64,000 bases of DNA from Candidatus Flexifilum breve (GTDB lineage: Bacteria; Chloroflexota; Anaerolineae; Aggregatilineales; Phototrophicaceae): the NCBI GenBank assembly GCA_016717205.1, contig JADKGC010000001.1:1-64000 (forward strand). Direction: 5' to 3'. Every line of letters starts with the position of its first letter. The stretch's first letter is position 1. Both the position numbers and the translations under genes were made by a program. Shown here piece after piece: positions 38,451 through 46,800 of the stretch. The notes under the pieces are model-generated. The model was not told the origin of the DNA. It saw only the letters and a program-made list of their open reading frames with translations, and searched no databases.

Positions 38451-39920
38451 CTACTTTTGGCTCAATACCCCATGCAGCGTCGGGCCTTCGACCGGACTGA
38501 ATCCGACATTCCCGCGCTGCTCAATCGTCACCTGATCATCTGAGAAACGGCACGTCATCGTCCACGCGAACGGCGTCTCATACCACCACAGTTTCGCGGT
38601 AAAGGTAGATTCATCGGTCCACGCGCCGCTGGCGGCAAGCGGCCACGCACCCGGGCGCATGATCACCAATCCAACGAAGGCCGCATCACGCGGGTGGACA
38701 ATCGCCGATCCACGTACCCAGCGTCCATGCCCAAAGGTGAGCCGCTGCGGCGTTTTCCCTTTGCCAAATGTGATCACGGTTTCGTCCGCGCCAAACTCAA
38801 AACACAGCGATTTGAGACGATCAGGGTTCGCCGTCATTTGATAGGTGCGCCCGCTGATCGAGCCCGCTAAGCCAACGCTGATCGCACCCTGCGGCGTAGT
38901 GAGCTGTAAGCTCGCCAGCTTGCGCGTGAGCGCGCTCTGCGCGGCGCTATCGTCCAGCAGCGGCGCTGACTGAAAGGCCGGGAGCAAATGTTCCCATGCC
39001 AGCGCCATCGGCTTCCCCATATCGCCCAGACCGGAGGTCATGACCAGCACGGCGTCCTGTTCGGGCATGACAATGCAGTACTGTCCAAATGCTCCGTCGC
39101 CGCGATACAGATTGTGTCGACAGCGCCAGAATTGATAGCCATAGCCCTGTGCCCAATCGTTATTGGGGTCATCGCCATTGCTCACCTGCCAACGGGTCGC
39201 GGTTTCGACCCAGCTCTCAGGCATAAGCTGCTGCCCGCGCCACAGACCTTTTTGCAGGTACAGTTGCCCGAAAGCGGCGATATCCTCCGTCGTGATGTGG
39301 AGTCCCCATCCGCCGGTATTGATCAACTGCGGCGAAACTTCCCAGAACGGGCTTTGAATGCCGAGCGGTTCGAACAGACGCGGACGCAGATAATCCACCA
39401 TCCGTTCGCCCGTCACCTGCGTGACAATGGCCGACAGCACATAAGTCGCCATCGAATTATAGAGGAAGTGCGTGCCCGGCTCGTACTTTACGGGGTGCGT
39501 CAGAAACGCCCGCACCCAGCTCTTCAACGTCTGCGCGCGCGTCCGCAAGGACGGTTCGGTCTCGTGTCCTGTCGACATCGAAAGCAAATGACGTACCCGC
39601 ATGGCTCGTAAATGCTCGCTGACCCGAGCGGGGGTTTCATCGGGGAAAAACTTCAGGACTGGGTCGTCAAGTGACAGGCGGCCTTCGGTGATCAGCAGCC
39701 CAATCGCACTCGACGTGAAACTTTTACTCAACGAAAATAAGGCGTGCGGGTCGTCCCGGCGAAACGGTTCCCACCACCCTTCCGCGATGACGTGCCCGTG
39801 CCGCAGCAGCATCAAGCTGTGCACCGCCTCGACATCGCGCTCCAGCGCGGCGACGAAGTTGTGAATAGCCGTGGAGGAAACGCCTTGGGCTTCGGGGGTA
39901 CTGTAGGGGAAACGGGACAT
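38451..39920 (-). CDS. Serine hydrolase of the class C beta-lactamase/esterase family
   Basis: A protein of 489 residues. The SxxK nucleophile motif is in LFSLSKSFTSSAIGLLI, and YNSMATYVLSAIV supplies the family Tyr-containing motif. GYGYQFWRCRHN and a late Gly-rich strand complete the fold. Such proteins act as esterases, D-aminopeptidases or peptidoglycan-trimming hydrolases. There is no signal peptide, which argues against a periplasmic penicillinase. The C-terminal 120 residues form a beta-rich extension like those seen in esterase-type members. The ATG at 39920 was chosen because the fold starts at FPYSTPEAQGVS. It is followed by a stem-loop. Confidence 0.85.
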   Translation of the reverse strand: MSRFPYSTPEAQGVSSTAIHNFVAALERDVEAVHSLMLLRHGHVIAEGWWEPFRRDDPHALFSLSKSFTSSAIGLLITEGRLSLDDPVLKFFPDETPARVSEHLRAMRVRHLLSMSTGHETEPSLRTRAQTLKSWVRAFLTHPVKYEPGTHFLYNSMATYVLSAIVTQVTGERMVDYLRPRLFEPLGIQSPFWEVSPQLINTGGWGLHITTEDIAAFGQLYLQKGLWRGQQLMPESWVETATRWQVSNGDDPNNDWAQGYGYQFWRCRHNLYRGDGAFGQYCIVMPEQDAVLVMTSGLGDMGKPMALAWEHLLPAFQSAPLLDDSAAQSALTRKLASLQLTTPQGAISVGLAGSISGRTYQMTANPDRLKSLCFEFGADETVITFGKGKTPQRLTFGHGRWVRGSAIVHPRDAAFVGLVIMRPGAWPLAASGAWTDESTFTAKLWWYETPFAWTMTCRFSDDQVTIEQRGNVGFSPVEGPTLHGVLSQK

Positions 39921-40040
39921 GAGTTTGGTTCTCCGGGTTGGGCCAGCGCCCCGCCTCTGCGGGGGTGATGCGGCAAAATCGAGCCAACTGTACCACGTAG
40001 TCGCGCAACGGGGATGAGACCGGATTGGTCTGCACACAAA

Positions 40041-40066
40041 ACCGGATGCTCCAGCGAGCATCCGGT
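40041..40066 (-). terminator. Intrinsic terminator of the dehydrogenase gene
   Basis: ACCGGATGCTC and GAGCATCCGGT form a perfect 11-bp stem with a CAGC loop, followed on the minus strand by TTTTGT. It lies 17 bases after the dehydrogenase stop. Confidence 0.8.
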
Positions 40067-40082
40067 CAATTTTGGGTCAAGG

Positions 40083-41090
40083 TCAAAGATTAAAGTGCAC
40101 TTTCACACGTTTGGGATCTTTTTCAGCGAGTTCCAGACCGCGAGCAAAATCGTCGAGCGGAAGCTGATGCGAGATCAGGGGTTCGACCTGCACCGCGCCG
40201 CTCTTAATCAACGTGATGGCCTGCGGGAACGTCCGGTTGACGGCAAAACTGCCGATGATCTTGAGATCGCGGCGGAAAACTTCATAGGCGGGGAACTTGA
40301 CATACGTGCCAACCGGAGTCACACCGAACACCCACACTTTGCCGCGCGGTTTCACGTAGGCGAACGTGCTCTCCAGTACCGCCGGAATACCCGTCGCATC
40401 GACCACAATCTCGAAGCCATCCGGCGCGATGGCTTTGAGCTTCGCCGCCTGCCCCGGGTCCGCCACCACCGTCGCCGACGCGCCCAACCGCTCGGCCATT
40501 TCCAAGCGCCACGGCACGACATCGCTCACGACGACGCGGGCCGCCCCCGCGCTTCTGAGGCTTTGCGCGACCAGTACACCCATCGGGCCCGCGCCAATCA
40601 CGAGGGCGCTGTCACCGGGCTGCACCTCCACCTGCTTGAGTCCCCACACCACGCACGCCAGCGGTTCGATCAGCGCGGCAGCGGAATAGCTCATGTCGCC
40701 GATGTGGAAGGTGTTGCCTTCTGGCACCACGACGAATTCAGCAAAGCCGCCGCTGCGCGTCACGCCAATCGCCCGCAAATCGCGGCACTGGTTCGGCTCG
40801 TTGCGCTGGCAGTAATCACATTTATTGCAGGGGATGTTTGGGTCCGCTGTGACGCGGTCGCCCACCTGGAAGTTGCGCACATGGGCGCCGACCGCCACGA
40901 CTTCACCACTGAACTCATGTCCGGGAATCAGCGGATAGGTCGCCTCGTATTCCCCTTTGAAGATGTGCAAATCAGTGCCGCAGATGCCCGCCGCTCGTAC
41001 CCTGATGAGGACGTCATCCGCGCCGATAGTTGGTTCGTCGACAAGCGCCACCGCTGCTGCGCCGGGGCGTATGATCTGGGCCGCTTTCAT
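40083..41090 (-). CDS. Zinc-dependent medium-chain dehydrogenase
   Basis: A cytoplasmic MDR oxidoreductase of 335 residues. Catalytic zinc ligands are C37 (GICGTD) and H58-E59 (PGHEF). The structural zinc site is C88, C91, C94 and C102. The Rossmann fold has VIGAGPMGVLVAQ. The closest families are sorbitol/threonine-type dehydrogenases acting on polyols with NAD. The ATG at 41090 has GGAG eight bases upstream; a longer in-frame start is unlikely. The DUF1684 gene precedes it on the same strand. Confidence 0.92.
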   Translation of the reverse strand: MKAAQIIRPGAAAVALVDEPTIGADDVLIRVRAAGICGTDLHIFKGEYEATYPLIPGHEFSGEVVAVGAHVRNFQVGDRVTADPNIPCNKCDYCQRNEPNQCRDLRAIGVTRSGGFAEFVVVPEGNTFHIGDMSYSAAALIEPLACVVWGLKQVEVQPGDSALVIGAGPMGVLVAQSLRSAGAARVVVSDVVPWRLEMAERLGASATVVADPGQAAKLKAIAPDGFEIVVDATGIPAVLESTFAYVKPRGKVWVFGVTPVGTYVKFPAYEVFRRDLKIIGSFAVNRTFPQAITLIKSGAVQVEPLISHQLPLDDFARGLELAEKDPKRVKVHFNL

Positions 41091-41148
41091 CGTGAATTCT
41101 CCATCGCCAAGCCGCATATGGTACAGAGTTTACCACTCTGGATGTGCT

Positions 41149-41975
41149 TTAGGGCAGCTTTTCGCCTGCGTAAATGGGAATGGGCAGGTGATTCTCTTTC
41201 GGAGCGAGCGGGCACGTCGCATAGGGTGTGAAGGCGCACGGCGGTGACACGGCTTTGTTGAAGTCGAGGTCGACGATGTTGTCGGCCTGCAACGGCGCAT
41301 ACAGGAAGCGCGCGGCCCCGTAGGTCGTGCTGCCGCTCGTGCCATCGCGCAGCACCAGCCACAGCAGATCATCACCTTCATCAAACACTTCGAGTGCTGC
41401 GGAGTACCGTGCAGTTCAAACGTGACCACGCCCGGATTGCGATAGATCACCGTCGTGCCAATGACCGTCTCAACTTCGATCTGACGTCCATCAGGATGCG
41501 CGTGGAACGTACCGACGACCCGATAGGCCGGATCGACCGGGAACCACTGCCGCCCGCCGAAAGTGCGCCGCGCCGCGCTCTCGACATCGCGCACGCGCAG
41601 CGCCAAGCGTTCACCGCGCTTGATCACGAAGAAGGTCACGCCGTCGATTTGCACCAGCGTGATGTGTTCACCCTCGTAATACAGCACCGCCTCACGGGAG
41701 GGAACGCCATCGATGAGCACGTCGGCATCCGCGGAGATGTGCAGCGTCGCGGTACCGTGGGTCAGCGTGATCACGCCGAGCTGAGCGGGCAGGCGTTCGG
41801 GCAAAACGACCGCCCCGCTGGGATCACTCCCGATAGTGTTCACGCCCTCGTCCAGCCAACACAGGCCAACGACCGTCAGCCAACCGATTTCCGAGCGCAG
41901 CCGCGCCTCTTGTTCTTTGCGCCAAGCTTCAATCGCGGTCGTGTAAGCGGTGTGATCGTCCATGGTCGTTGTCAT
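41149..41975 (-). pseudogene. DUF1684 protein, one frameshift
   Basis: The N-terminal frame covers AWRKEQEARLRSEIGWLTVV through RRTFGGRQWFPVDPAYRVVG and NPGVVTFELHG. A one-base loss near 41395 (restored reading HLEVFDEGDDLLWLVLRDGT) shifts to the second frame, which carries the family ending RFLYAPL, LDFNKAVSPPCAFTPYATCP and PIYAGEKLP. Restored length is about 276 residues, near the family norm. DUF1684 has no established reaction; the conserved Cys-containing ending suggests a binding or catalytic site. A GAGG ribosome site precedes the ATG. The break is probably sequence error because both halves are fully conserved. Confidence 0.8.
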
Positions 41976-42355
41976 GATCGCGTCCTCAAATTCAACAAGT
42001 CAGTGCGGGCAGGCCAAACCCGTAACAGTGTATAAGCGATTTGGCGAAGCGCAAGTGTTGATTACCGTCCCAACTCTAGCTGCAGCTCTCGATAATATCG
42101 AATTATTCGACTTCCATTCAATTAACACTTATGACAGGTGGTTGGCGCGCCCTCTACCCTGCCTCCTGTCAAACGCGCCTTTTCAGTCGCGTTTGACAGA
42201 AGAGCAAGCATGTCATACGTCACCCTTAACTATTAAATTGGCGATTGTCGTAACCTTACGGAATCAAGTAGCGATCCCCTCATATAATTAAGAAAAGCTA
42301 GAGAAACAGAATAGCTTTCGAGGGATTTTAATTCATTACCCGACAGTGACTGATA
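41976..42355. other. Divergent intergenic region upstream of the chemosensory operon
   Basis: AT-rich and without genes. CTGTCAAACGCG and CGCGTTTGACAG form a perfect 12-bp stem (42166-42199) with a 10-base loop, a possible terminator or operator. A perfect TATAAT lies at 42283-42288, 67 bases before the CheR start, without a good -35. It is the likely promoter of the chemosensory operon, perhaps activator-dependent. Confidence 0.5.
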
Positions 42356-43963
42356 ATGGCACTCAATCCGCTGCTTGCAATGATTGAACGCCGGACGGGA
42401 ACGCAGCTCAAAGACAGCCGCCTCGACCGGATCCACAACTTTATCAACGAACTCCTGACGACGACCTCGCTGTCTGACCTGATCAATACGCTCAGCCAGC
42501 AAAGTCTCAATTCGCCGTTGTGGCAGCAGATCATTCAGGAGATCACCGTCGGGGAAACCTACTTCTTCCGCAATCAACCGCAGTTCAATGCCCTGCGCGA
42601 CCTGATTCTGCCCGGTCTCATCGCCCAGCGCCGCGCTCAGGGTCAGCGTTACCTGCGGCTGTGGAGTGCAGCCTGTTCGACGGGCGAAGAGCCGTATTCG
42701 CTGGCCATTCTGCTGCGGGAACTCCTGCCGGACTGGCGCGATTGGTCGCTGTTCATTCTGGCGACCGACATCAATCACGCCGTGCTCGAGGCCGCCGCTG
42801 CCGGGCAGTACCGCGCCGGATCGTTCCGCGGCGAAACGCCGATCCACGTGCAGGGTCGTTGGTTTCAGCAGAAAAACGGGCTCTATCACCTCGATCAATC
42901 GGTGCGCCAGATGGTCAGCTTTCAGCAGATCAATCTCATTGAAAGCTCATATCCGAGTCTGGACACGTACACTATCAATCACGATGTCGTCCTGTGCCGC
43001 AATGTGACTATCTACTTTGACAACGCGCAGACGCAAGAAGTGATCAACCGCTTGTACGGGTCGCTGCGCGATGACGGTTGGCTGTTCGTCGGGCACTCCG
43101 AGCCGCAGCTCCACGTCTATGATGCCTTCCATATGCGTCACTACGACGGCACGATCATTTACCAGAAGCCGAGCGCCGAGAAACCGCTGATCCCCAAACG
43201 CGACGCGGTCGAAGTGCCGCCGCTGCCGCCGCGCCCGACCGGGATGCTGACACCCCCCGCGACGGGCACGCTGCGTCCACGCGGCACGGGCATGTTGACG
43301 CCGCCCGCCACCGGCACGCTCACCCCCCGCGCCACCGGGATGCTGACCCCACCTGCCACCGGCACACTCACGCCGCGCGGCACAGGTATGTTGACGCCGC
43401 CCGGGACGGGCACCCTGCCAACACGCCAGACCGGGCCGCTCACGCCCCCCGCAACGGGCACACTCCGGCCCCGCGGCACGGGCATGCTGACACCCCCCGC
43501 TACCGGGACGTTAACGCCGCGCGGAACGGGTATGCTGCCCCCGCTGAAAACGACGCCGTCCGAACCGACAGAGTCCGAGAAGCTGGTGCTCGAAGCGCGC
43601 CGCGCCGCCGATGTTGAGGACTGGCCCACGGCGGTCAGCCTGCTTGAACAAGTCGAAGAGAGTCAGCGCTATAACCCGCTGTTCCACTTTGTCCGCGCGC
43701 TCATCCTCGCGCAGTCCGACATGGACAGCGCGTTGGAAGCGCTGGCGCAAGCCGTGTACTGCGACCCGCGTTTCGCCCTCGGGCATTACTGGCTCGGCGA
43801 ACTGTGGGCGCAGCGCGGCGCGATCCATCGGGCGACGACCTTCTGGCGGCGCGCCAGCAAAGCGCTCGAAGGCCTGCCGGACAGCACCGCCATTCCGGGT
43901 GAAAAAGAAATGACTGCGCTCTCACTACGCGAAATGCTCGCTTACCGGTTGGGGAATGCATAA
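42356..43963 (+). CDS. cheR: CheR methyltransferase with a Thr/Pro repeat linker and TPR tail
   Basis: A protein of 535 residues. The N-terminal helical domain leads to the CheR SAM-dependent methyltransferase (to about 275): GETYFFRNQPQF, SAM motif LWSAACSTGEEPYSLAIL, VLCRNVTIYFD, FVGHSEPQL. It methylates receptor glutamates. Residues 295-398 are 13 octapeptide units of the form TGMLTPPA/TGTLTPRG. The C-terminus (about 405-535) is a TPR-like domain (ALEALAQAVYCDPRFALGHY), as in the WspC and FrzF types that dock receptors. First gene of the chemosensory operon; CheW follows after three bases. Confidence 0.93.
   Translation: MALNPLLAMIERRTGTQLKDSRLDRIHNFINELLTTTSLSDLINTLSQQSLNSPLWQQIIQEITVGETYFFRNQPQFNALRDLILPGLIAQRRAQGQRYLRLWSAACSTGEEPYSLAILLRELLPDWRDWSLFILATDINHAVLEAAAAGQYRAGSFRGETPIHVQGRWFQQKNGLYHLDQSVRQMVSFQQINLIESSYPSLDTYTINHDVVLCRNVTIYFDNAQTQEVINRLYGSLRDDGWLFVGHSEPQLHVYDAFHMRHYDGTIIYQKPSAEKPLIPKRDAVEVPPLPPRPTGMLTPPATGTLRPRGTGMLTPPATGTLTPRATGMLTPPATGTLTPRGTGMLTPPGTGTLPTRQTGPLTPPATGTLRPRGTGMLTPPATGTLTPRGTGMLPPLKTTPSEPTESEKLVLEARRAADVEDWPTAVSLLEQVEESQRYNPLFHFVRALILAQSDMDSALEALAQAVYCDPRFALGHYWLGELWAQRGAIHRATTFWRRASKALEGLPDSTAIPGEKEMTALSLREMLAYRLGNA
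43238..43549 (+). repeat. 24-bp tandem repeat array encoding a Thr/Pro octapeptide linker
   Basis: Thirteen consecutive 24-base units code for alternating TGMLTPPA and TGTLTPRG (variants LRPRG, LPTRQ, LPPLK). The higher-order period is 48 bases. Codon use varies between units (ACC, ACG, GGG, GGC), so the protein pattern is kept while the DNA has diverged, which points to selection on the peptide. Confidence 0.9.
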
Positions 43964-43966
43964 ATT

Positions 43967-44521
43967 ATGAGCAACCTATCAACACACGATGCCCTGTTCG
44001 GGCATTTCACCACCGAGGAACTCGATGTCTTACAGGAACGCGCCCGCACGCTCGCGCAAACGGGGCAAACGGCCAGCGCGGTCGAAGAGCGAAATCTGCT
44101 CACAATTCAGGTGGGGTCGGAACGCTACGCCCTGCACATGGACAGTTTGCTCGCCATTCACGACAACATCGCCGTGACGCCGATCCCGTGCACGCCCGCT
44201 TACGTGCGCGGCATCGCCAACCTGCGCGGACATCTGGTCACCGTGCTGGATCTGGCGCTGCTGTTGAATGGCACCGCCGGCGATTACGCCGCAGGGGGCA
44301 AACTGCTCCTGTTGGAAGCCGGCGCGGAACAGGTCGCCCTGCTGATTAACCAGACTGAATCCGTGAGCAGCTACGCTGTCGATACCATTCGACCGCTGCC
44401 GCTGGAACTCGATCACATTCGAAACGCACTGGGCATCCTCGCCGATGGCGTGGTGCTCATCGATATCAAGGCGCTGGTGGACGACCCGGCGCTCATCGTC
44501 AATGCCGAAATCGCGCTGTAG
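43967..44521 (+). CDS. cheW: CheW coupling protein
   Basis: A 184-residue coupling protein with an N-terminal helical extension of about 45 residues before the CheW fold. Fold marks are LLTIQVGSERYALHMDSLL, the receptor-binding IPCTPAYVRGIANLRGHLVT and VLDLALLL. It links the MCP to CheA. It starts three bases after CheR. A second, shorter CheW gene ends the operon, so the array may use two coupling proteins. Confidence 0.93.
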   Translation: MSNLSTHDALFGHFTTEELDVLQERARTLAQTGQTASAVEERNLLTIQVGSERYALHMDSLLAIHDNIAVTPIPCTPAYVRGIANLRGHLVTVLDLALLLNGTAGDYAAGGKLLLLEAGAEQVALLINQTESVSSYAVDTIRPLPLELDHIRNALGILADGVVLIDIKALVDDPALIVNAEIAL

Positions 44522-44596
44522 TCGTTCGCAAGCACTCAGTTCGCATCACGTAACGCTCAATCTTTGTCATTCGAGCTGCACTTAGGAAAGAAAACC

Positions 44597-46783
44597 GTGA
44601 ACACACACAAGCTCTCGTTTCTCCGATCCATCCGCGGTCAACTGGTCGTCGCGTTCCTCGGCCTGGCACTGGTCCCGCTGCTCGTCATGGGCGGAATCTC
44701 GTTCATCAGCGCCCAAAATTCACTGCAGGACAGCATCGTCAACACCCTCGACAGTCTGGGCAATGCCAAAGCCTACCAGATCAACACGTGGATTAAGGAT
44801 ACTGGGCGCATCGCCGAAGCTCTGGCGGCGGATCCCTCCATTGGCGGACAGGCGGGCGTAACCGACATCGGTCTGCACGTCATCGCCAGTCTGCGGGGCC
44901 AACCGGAAAACCGGGCGGTCTACGATGCCGCCGTTGAGGCCGCCCGCGCCACTATGCTGGCGACCGTCAGTACGTACACGCGGGTCGATGCGGCCTTCCT
45001 GATCAGTTCCAGCGGCCTCATCGTCGTCTCGACCAATCAGGACCTCATCGCCGACGGGACGCACGTGGATGACGTCGGGAATATCGATTTCGATGCCGGG
45101 CTTCAGGGGACCAAGGTCGGCGACATTGTCCGCAGCGTGGATGGTGTGACCCGCGTCTTCATCGTTGTCACCCCCGTGAAGGGTGTCAATGGGGTAACCA
45201 TTGGCGTCGTCGCTATGCGCGTGAACGTGAATACGGTCAACGAGATTCTGGCGGATTACGCCGGGCTCGGCGCTACCGGCGAAGCGTATCTCATCGGGAT
45301 TAACGACCACCTGATGCGGACGCCGTCGCGCTTCGTCACGACGAATTTTGAACAGCAGCGCGTCGAAACGTATGCCGTCCAGCAGGCGACTTCCGGTTCA
45401 TCGGAAAACAGTGGGCAATATGCCGACTACCGCGGCGATCAGGTGATCGGGAACTGGCACGTCATCGAGGGTACCGAGTGGGTCATCATCACTGAGATTG
45501 ATACCAGCGAAGCCTTCGCTCCGGTGAGCAATCTGGGTGGCATCATCATCGTCGTGACGGTGATTGTCATCATCGCCATCCTGCTCATCAGCTTCGGCAT
45601 CGCCAATTCCATCGCCCGCCCCATTGCGGCCATCACACAGGCGGCCACGCGCGTGGCTAATGGCGACCTCAACGCCCAGGCTAACATTAGCAGTCGGAGC
45701 GAGATCGGGCTGCTGGCGAACGCCTTCAACCAAATGACCGACAATCTGCGCCAGATGGTCGAAACGGAACGCGAGAGCAAAGAACGGCTCGAATCAACGG
45801 TTGCCGGCTACACCAGCTTCATCGAATCCGTCGCCAAGGGCAACCTGAAAAATCGCCTGAACCTGAATGGTGGTGGCATGGACGATGACCTCGTGCGGAT
45901 GGGCAAGAACCTCAATACGATGGTCGAGAACCTGCGCGACATGGCGCAGCAAATTCGCGATACCGTCTCCGGCGTTTCCTCGACCGTCGTGCAAATTCAG
46001 GCAGCCACTGTCCAGCAGACCGCTGCCGCGACTGAGCAGGATGCCTCCGTGACACAAACGGTCGCCACCGTCGAAGAAGTGCGCGCCACCGTCCAGCAGA
46101 CGGCCACGCGCGCTCAAACCGTGGCGACGGCGTCGCAGAGTTCGGTACTGGTTTCACGGAACGGGGAACAGGCTGTCATCGACACGCTGCAAGGCATGGA
46201 AACCCTGCGGCAGCGCGTCCACGACATTGCCGAAAACATCCTGATGCTCTCGGAACGCACACAGCAAATCGGCGAAATCATCGACACAGTGAACGCGCTC
46301 GCCGAACAATCCAAGCTGCTCGCTCTCAACGCCAGCATCGAAGCGGCGCGCGCTGGTGAAGAAGGCAAGGGCTTCGCCGTCGTCGCGATGGAAGTCCGGC
46401 AGTTAGCAGAACAGTCGCGCGAAGCGACGTCGCACGTGCGCCACATCCTCAGCGAGATTCAGCAGGCGACGAACGCCGCCGTCATGGTCACCGAGGAAGG
46501 CAGCAAAGGCGCGGAAAGCGGCATGAAGATGGCGCAGAACGCGGGCGAATCGATCCGCAACCTCGCGACCACGATTGAAGAAGCGGCGCAGGCGGCCATG
46601 CAGATCGCGGCCAGCACCAACCAGCAGATAAACGGTATGGATCAACTCGCCGCCGCCATGACGCAGATTCAGCAGGCGGCCACGCAAACCGCCGCCAGCA
46701 CCCGTCAAACCGAGCAGAGTATGCGCCAGTTGAATGATATGGCGCATCGTCTGGAAGCTGCGGTCAAGCGTTACGATATCTAG
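44597..46783 (+). CDS. Methyl-accepting chemotaxis protein with Cache sensor
   Basis: A 728-residue receptor. TM1 (about 11-36), extracytoplasmic Cache domain (about 37-310), TM2 (about 316-338), HAMP (about 339-392), a second HAMP-like or coiled segment, then the signalling helices. The tip carries LAEQSKLLALNASIEAARAG (about 568-588), the CheA/CheW contact hairpin. The start is a GTG at 44597 with AGGAAAG upstream; an earlier TTG lies before the ribosome site and is unlikely. Cache domains of this sort bind small molecules; the ligand is unknown. It is the only receptor gene in this operon. Confidence 0.93.
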   Translation: MNTHKLSFLRSIRGQLVVAFLGLALVPLLVMGGISFISAQNSLQDSIVNTLDSLGNAKAYQINTWIKDTGRIAEALAADPSIGGQAGVTDIGLHVIASLRGQPENRAVYDAAVEAARATMLATVSTYTRVDAAFLISSSGLIVVSTNQDLIADGTHVDDVGNIDFDAGLQGTKVGDIVRSVDGVTRVFIVVTPVKGVNGVTIGVVAMRVNVNTVNEILADYAGLGATGEAYLIGINDHLMRTPSRFVTTNFEQQRVETYAVQQATSGSSENSGQYADYRGDQVIGNWHVIEGTEWVIITEIDTSEAFAPVSNLGGIIIVVTVIVIIAILLISFGIANSIARPIAAITQAATRVANGDLNAQANISSRSEIGLLANAFNQMTDNLRQMVETERESKERLESTVAGYTSFIESVAKGNLKNRLNLNGGGMDDDLVRMGKNLNTMVENLRDMAQQIRDTVSGVSSTVVQIQAATVQQTAAATEQDASVTQTVATVEEVRATVQQTATRAQTVATASQSSVLVSRNGEQAVIDTLQGMETLRQRVHDIAENILMLSERTQQIGEIIDTVNALAEQSKLLALNASIEAARAGEEGKGFAVVAMEVRQLAEQSREATSHVRHILSEIQQATNAAVMVTEEGSKGAESGMKMAQNAGESIRNLATTIEEAAQAAMQIAASTNQQINGMDQLAAAMTQIQQAATQTAASTRQTEQSMRQLNDMAHRLEAAVKRYDI

Positions 46784-46800
46784 TCGAAGCGGGAAAAATC

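Noticed and set aside
43238..43549. CRISPR-like regular repeat
   Set aside because: The 24-base units are contiguous with no spacers, are in frame and encode a peptide pattern; no cas genes are present.
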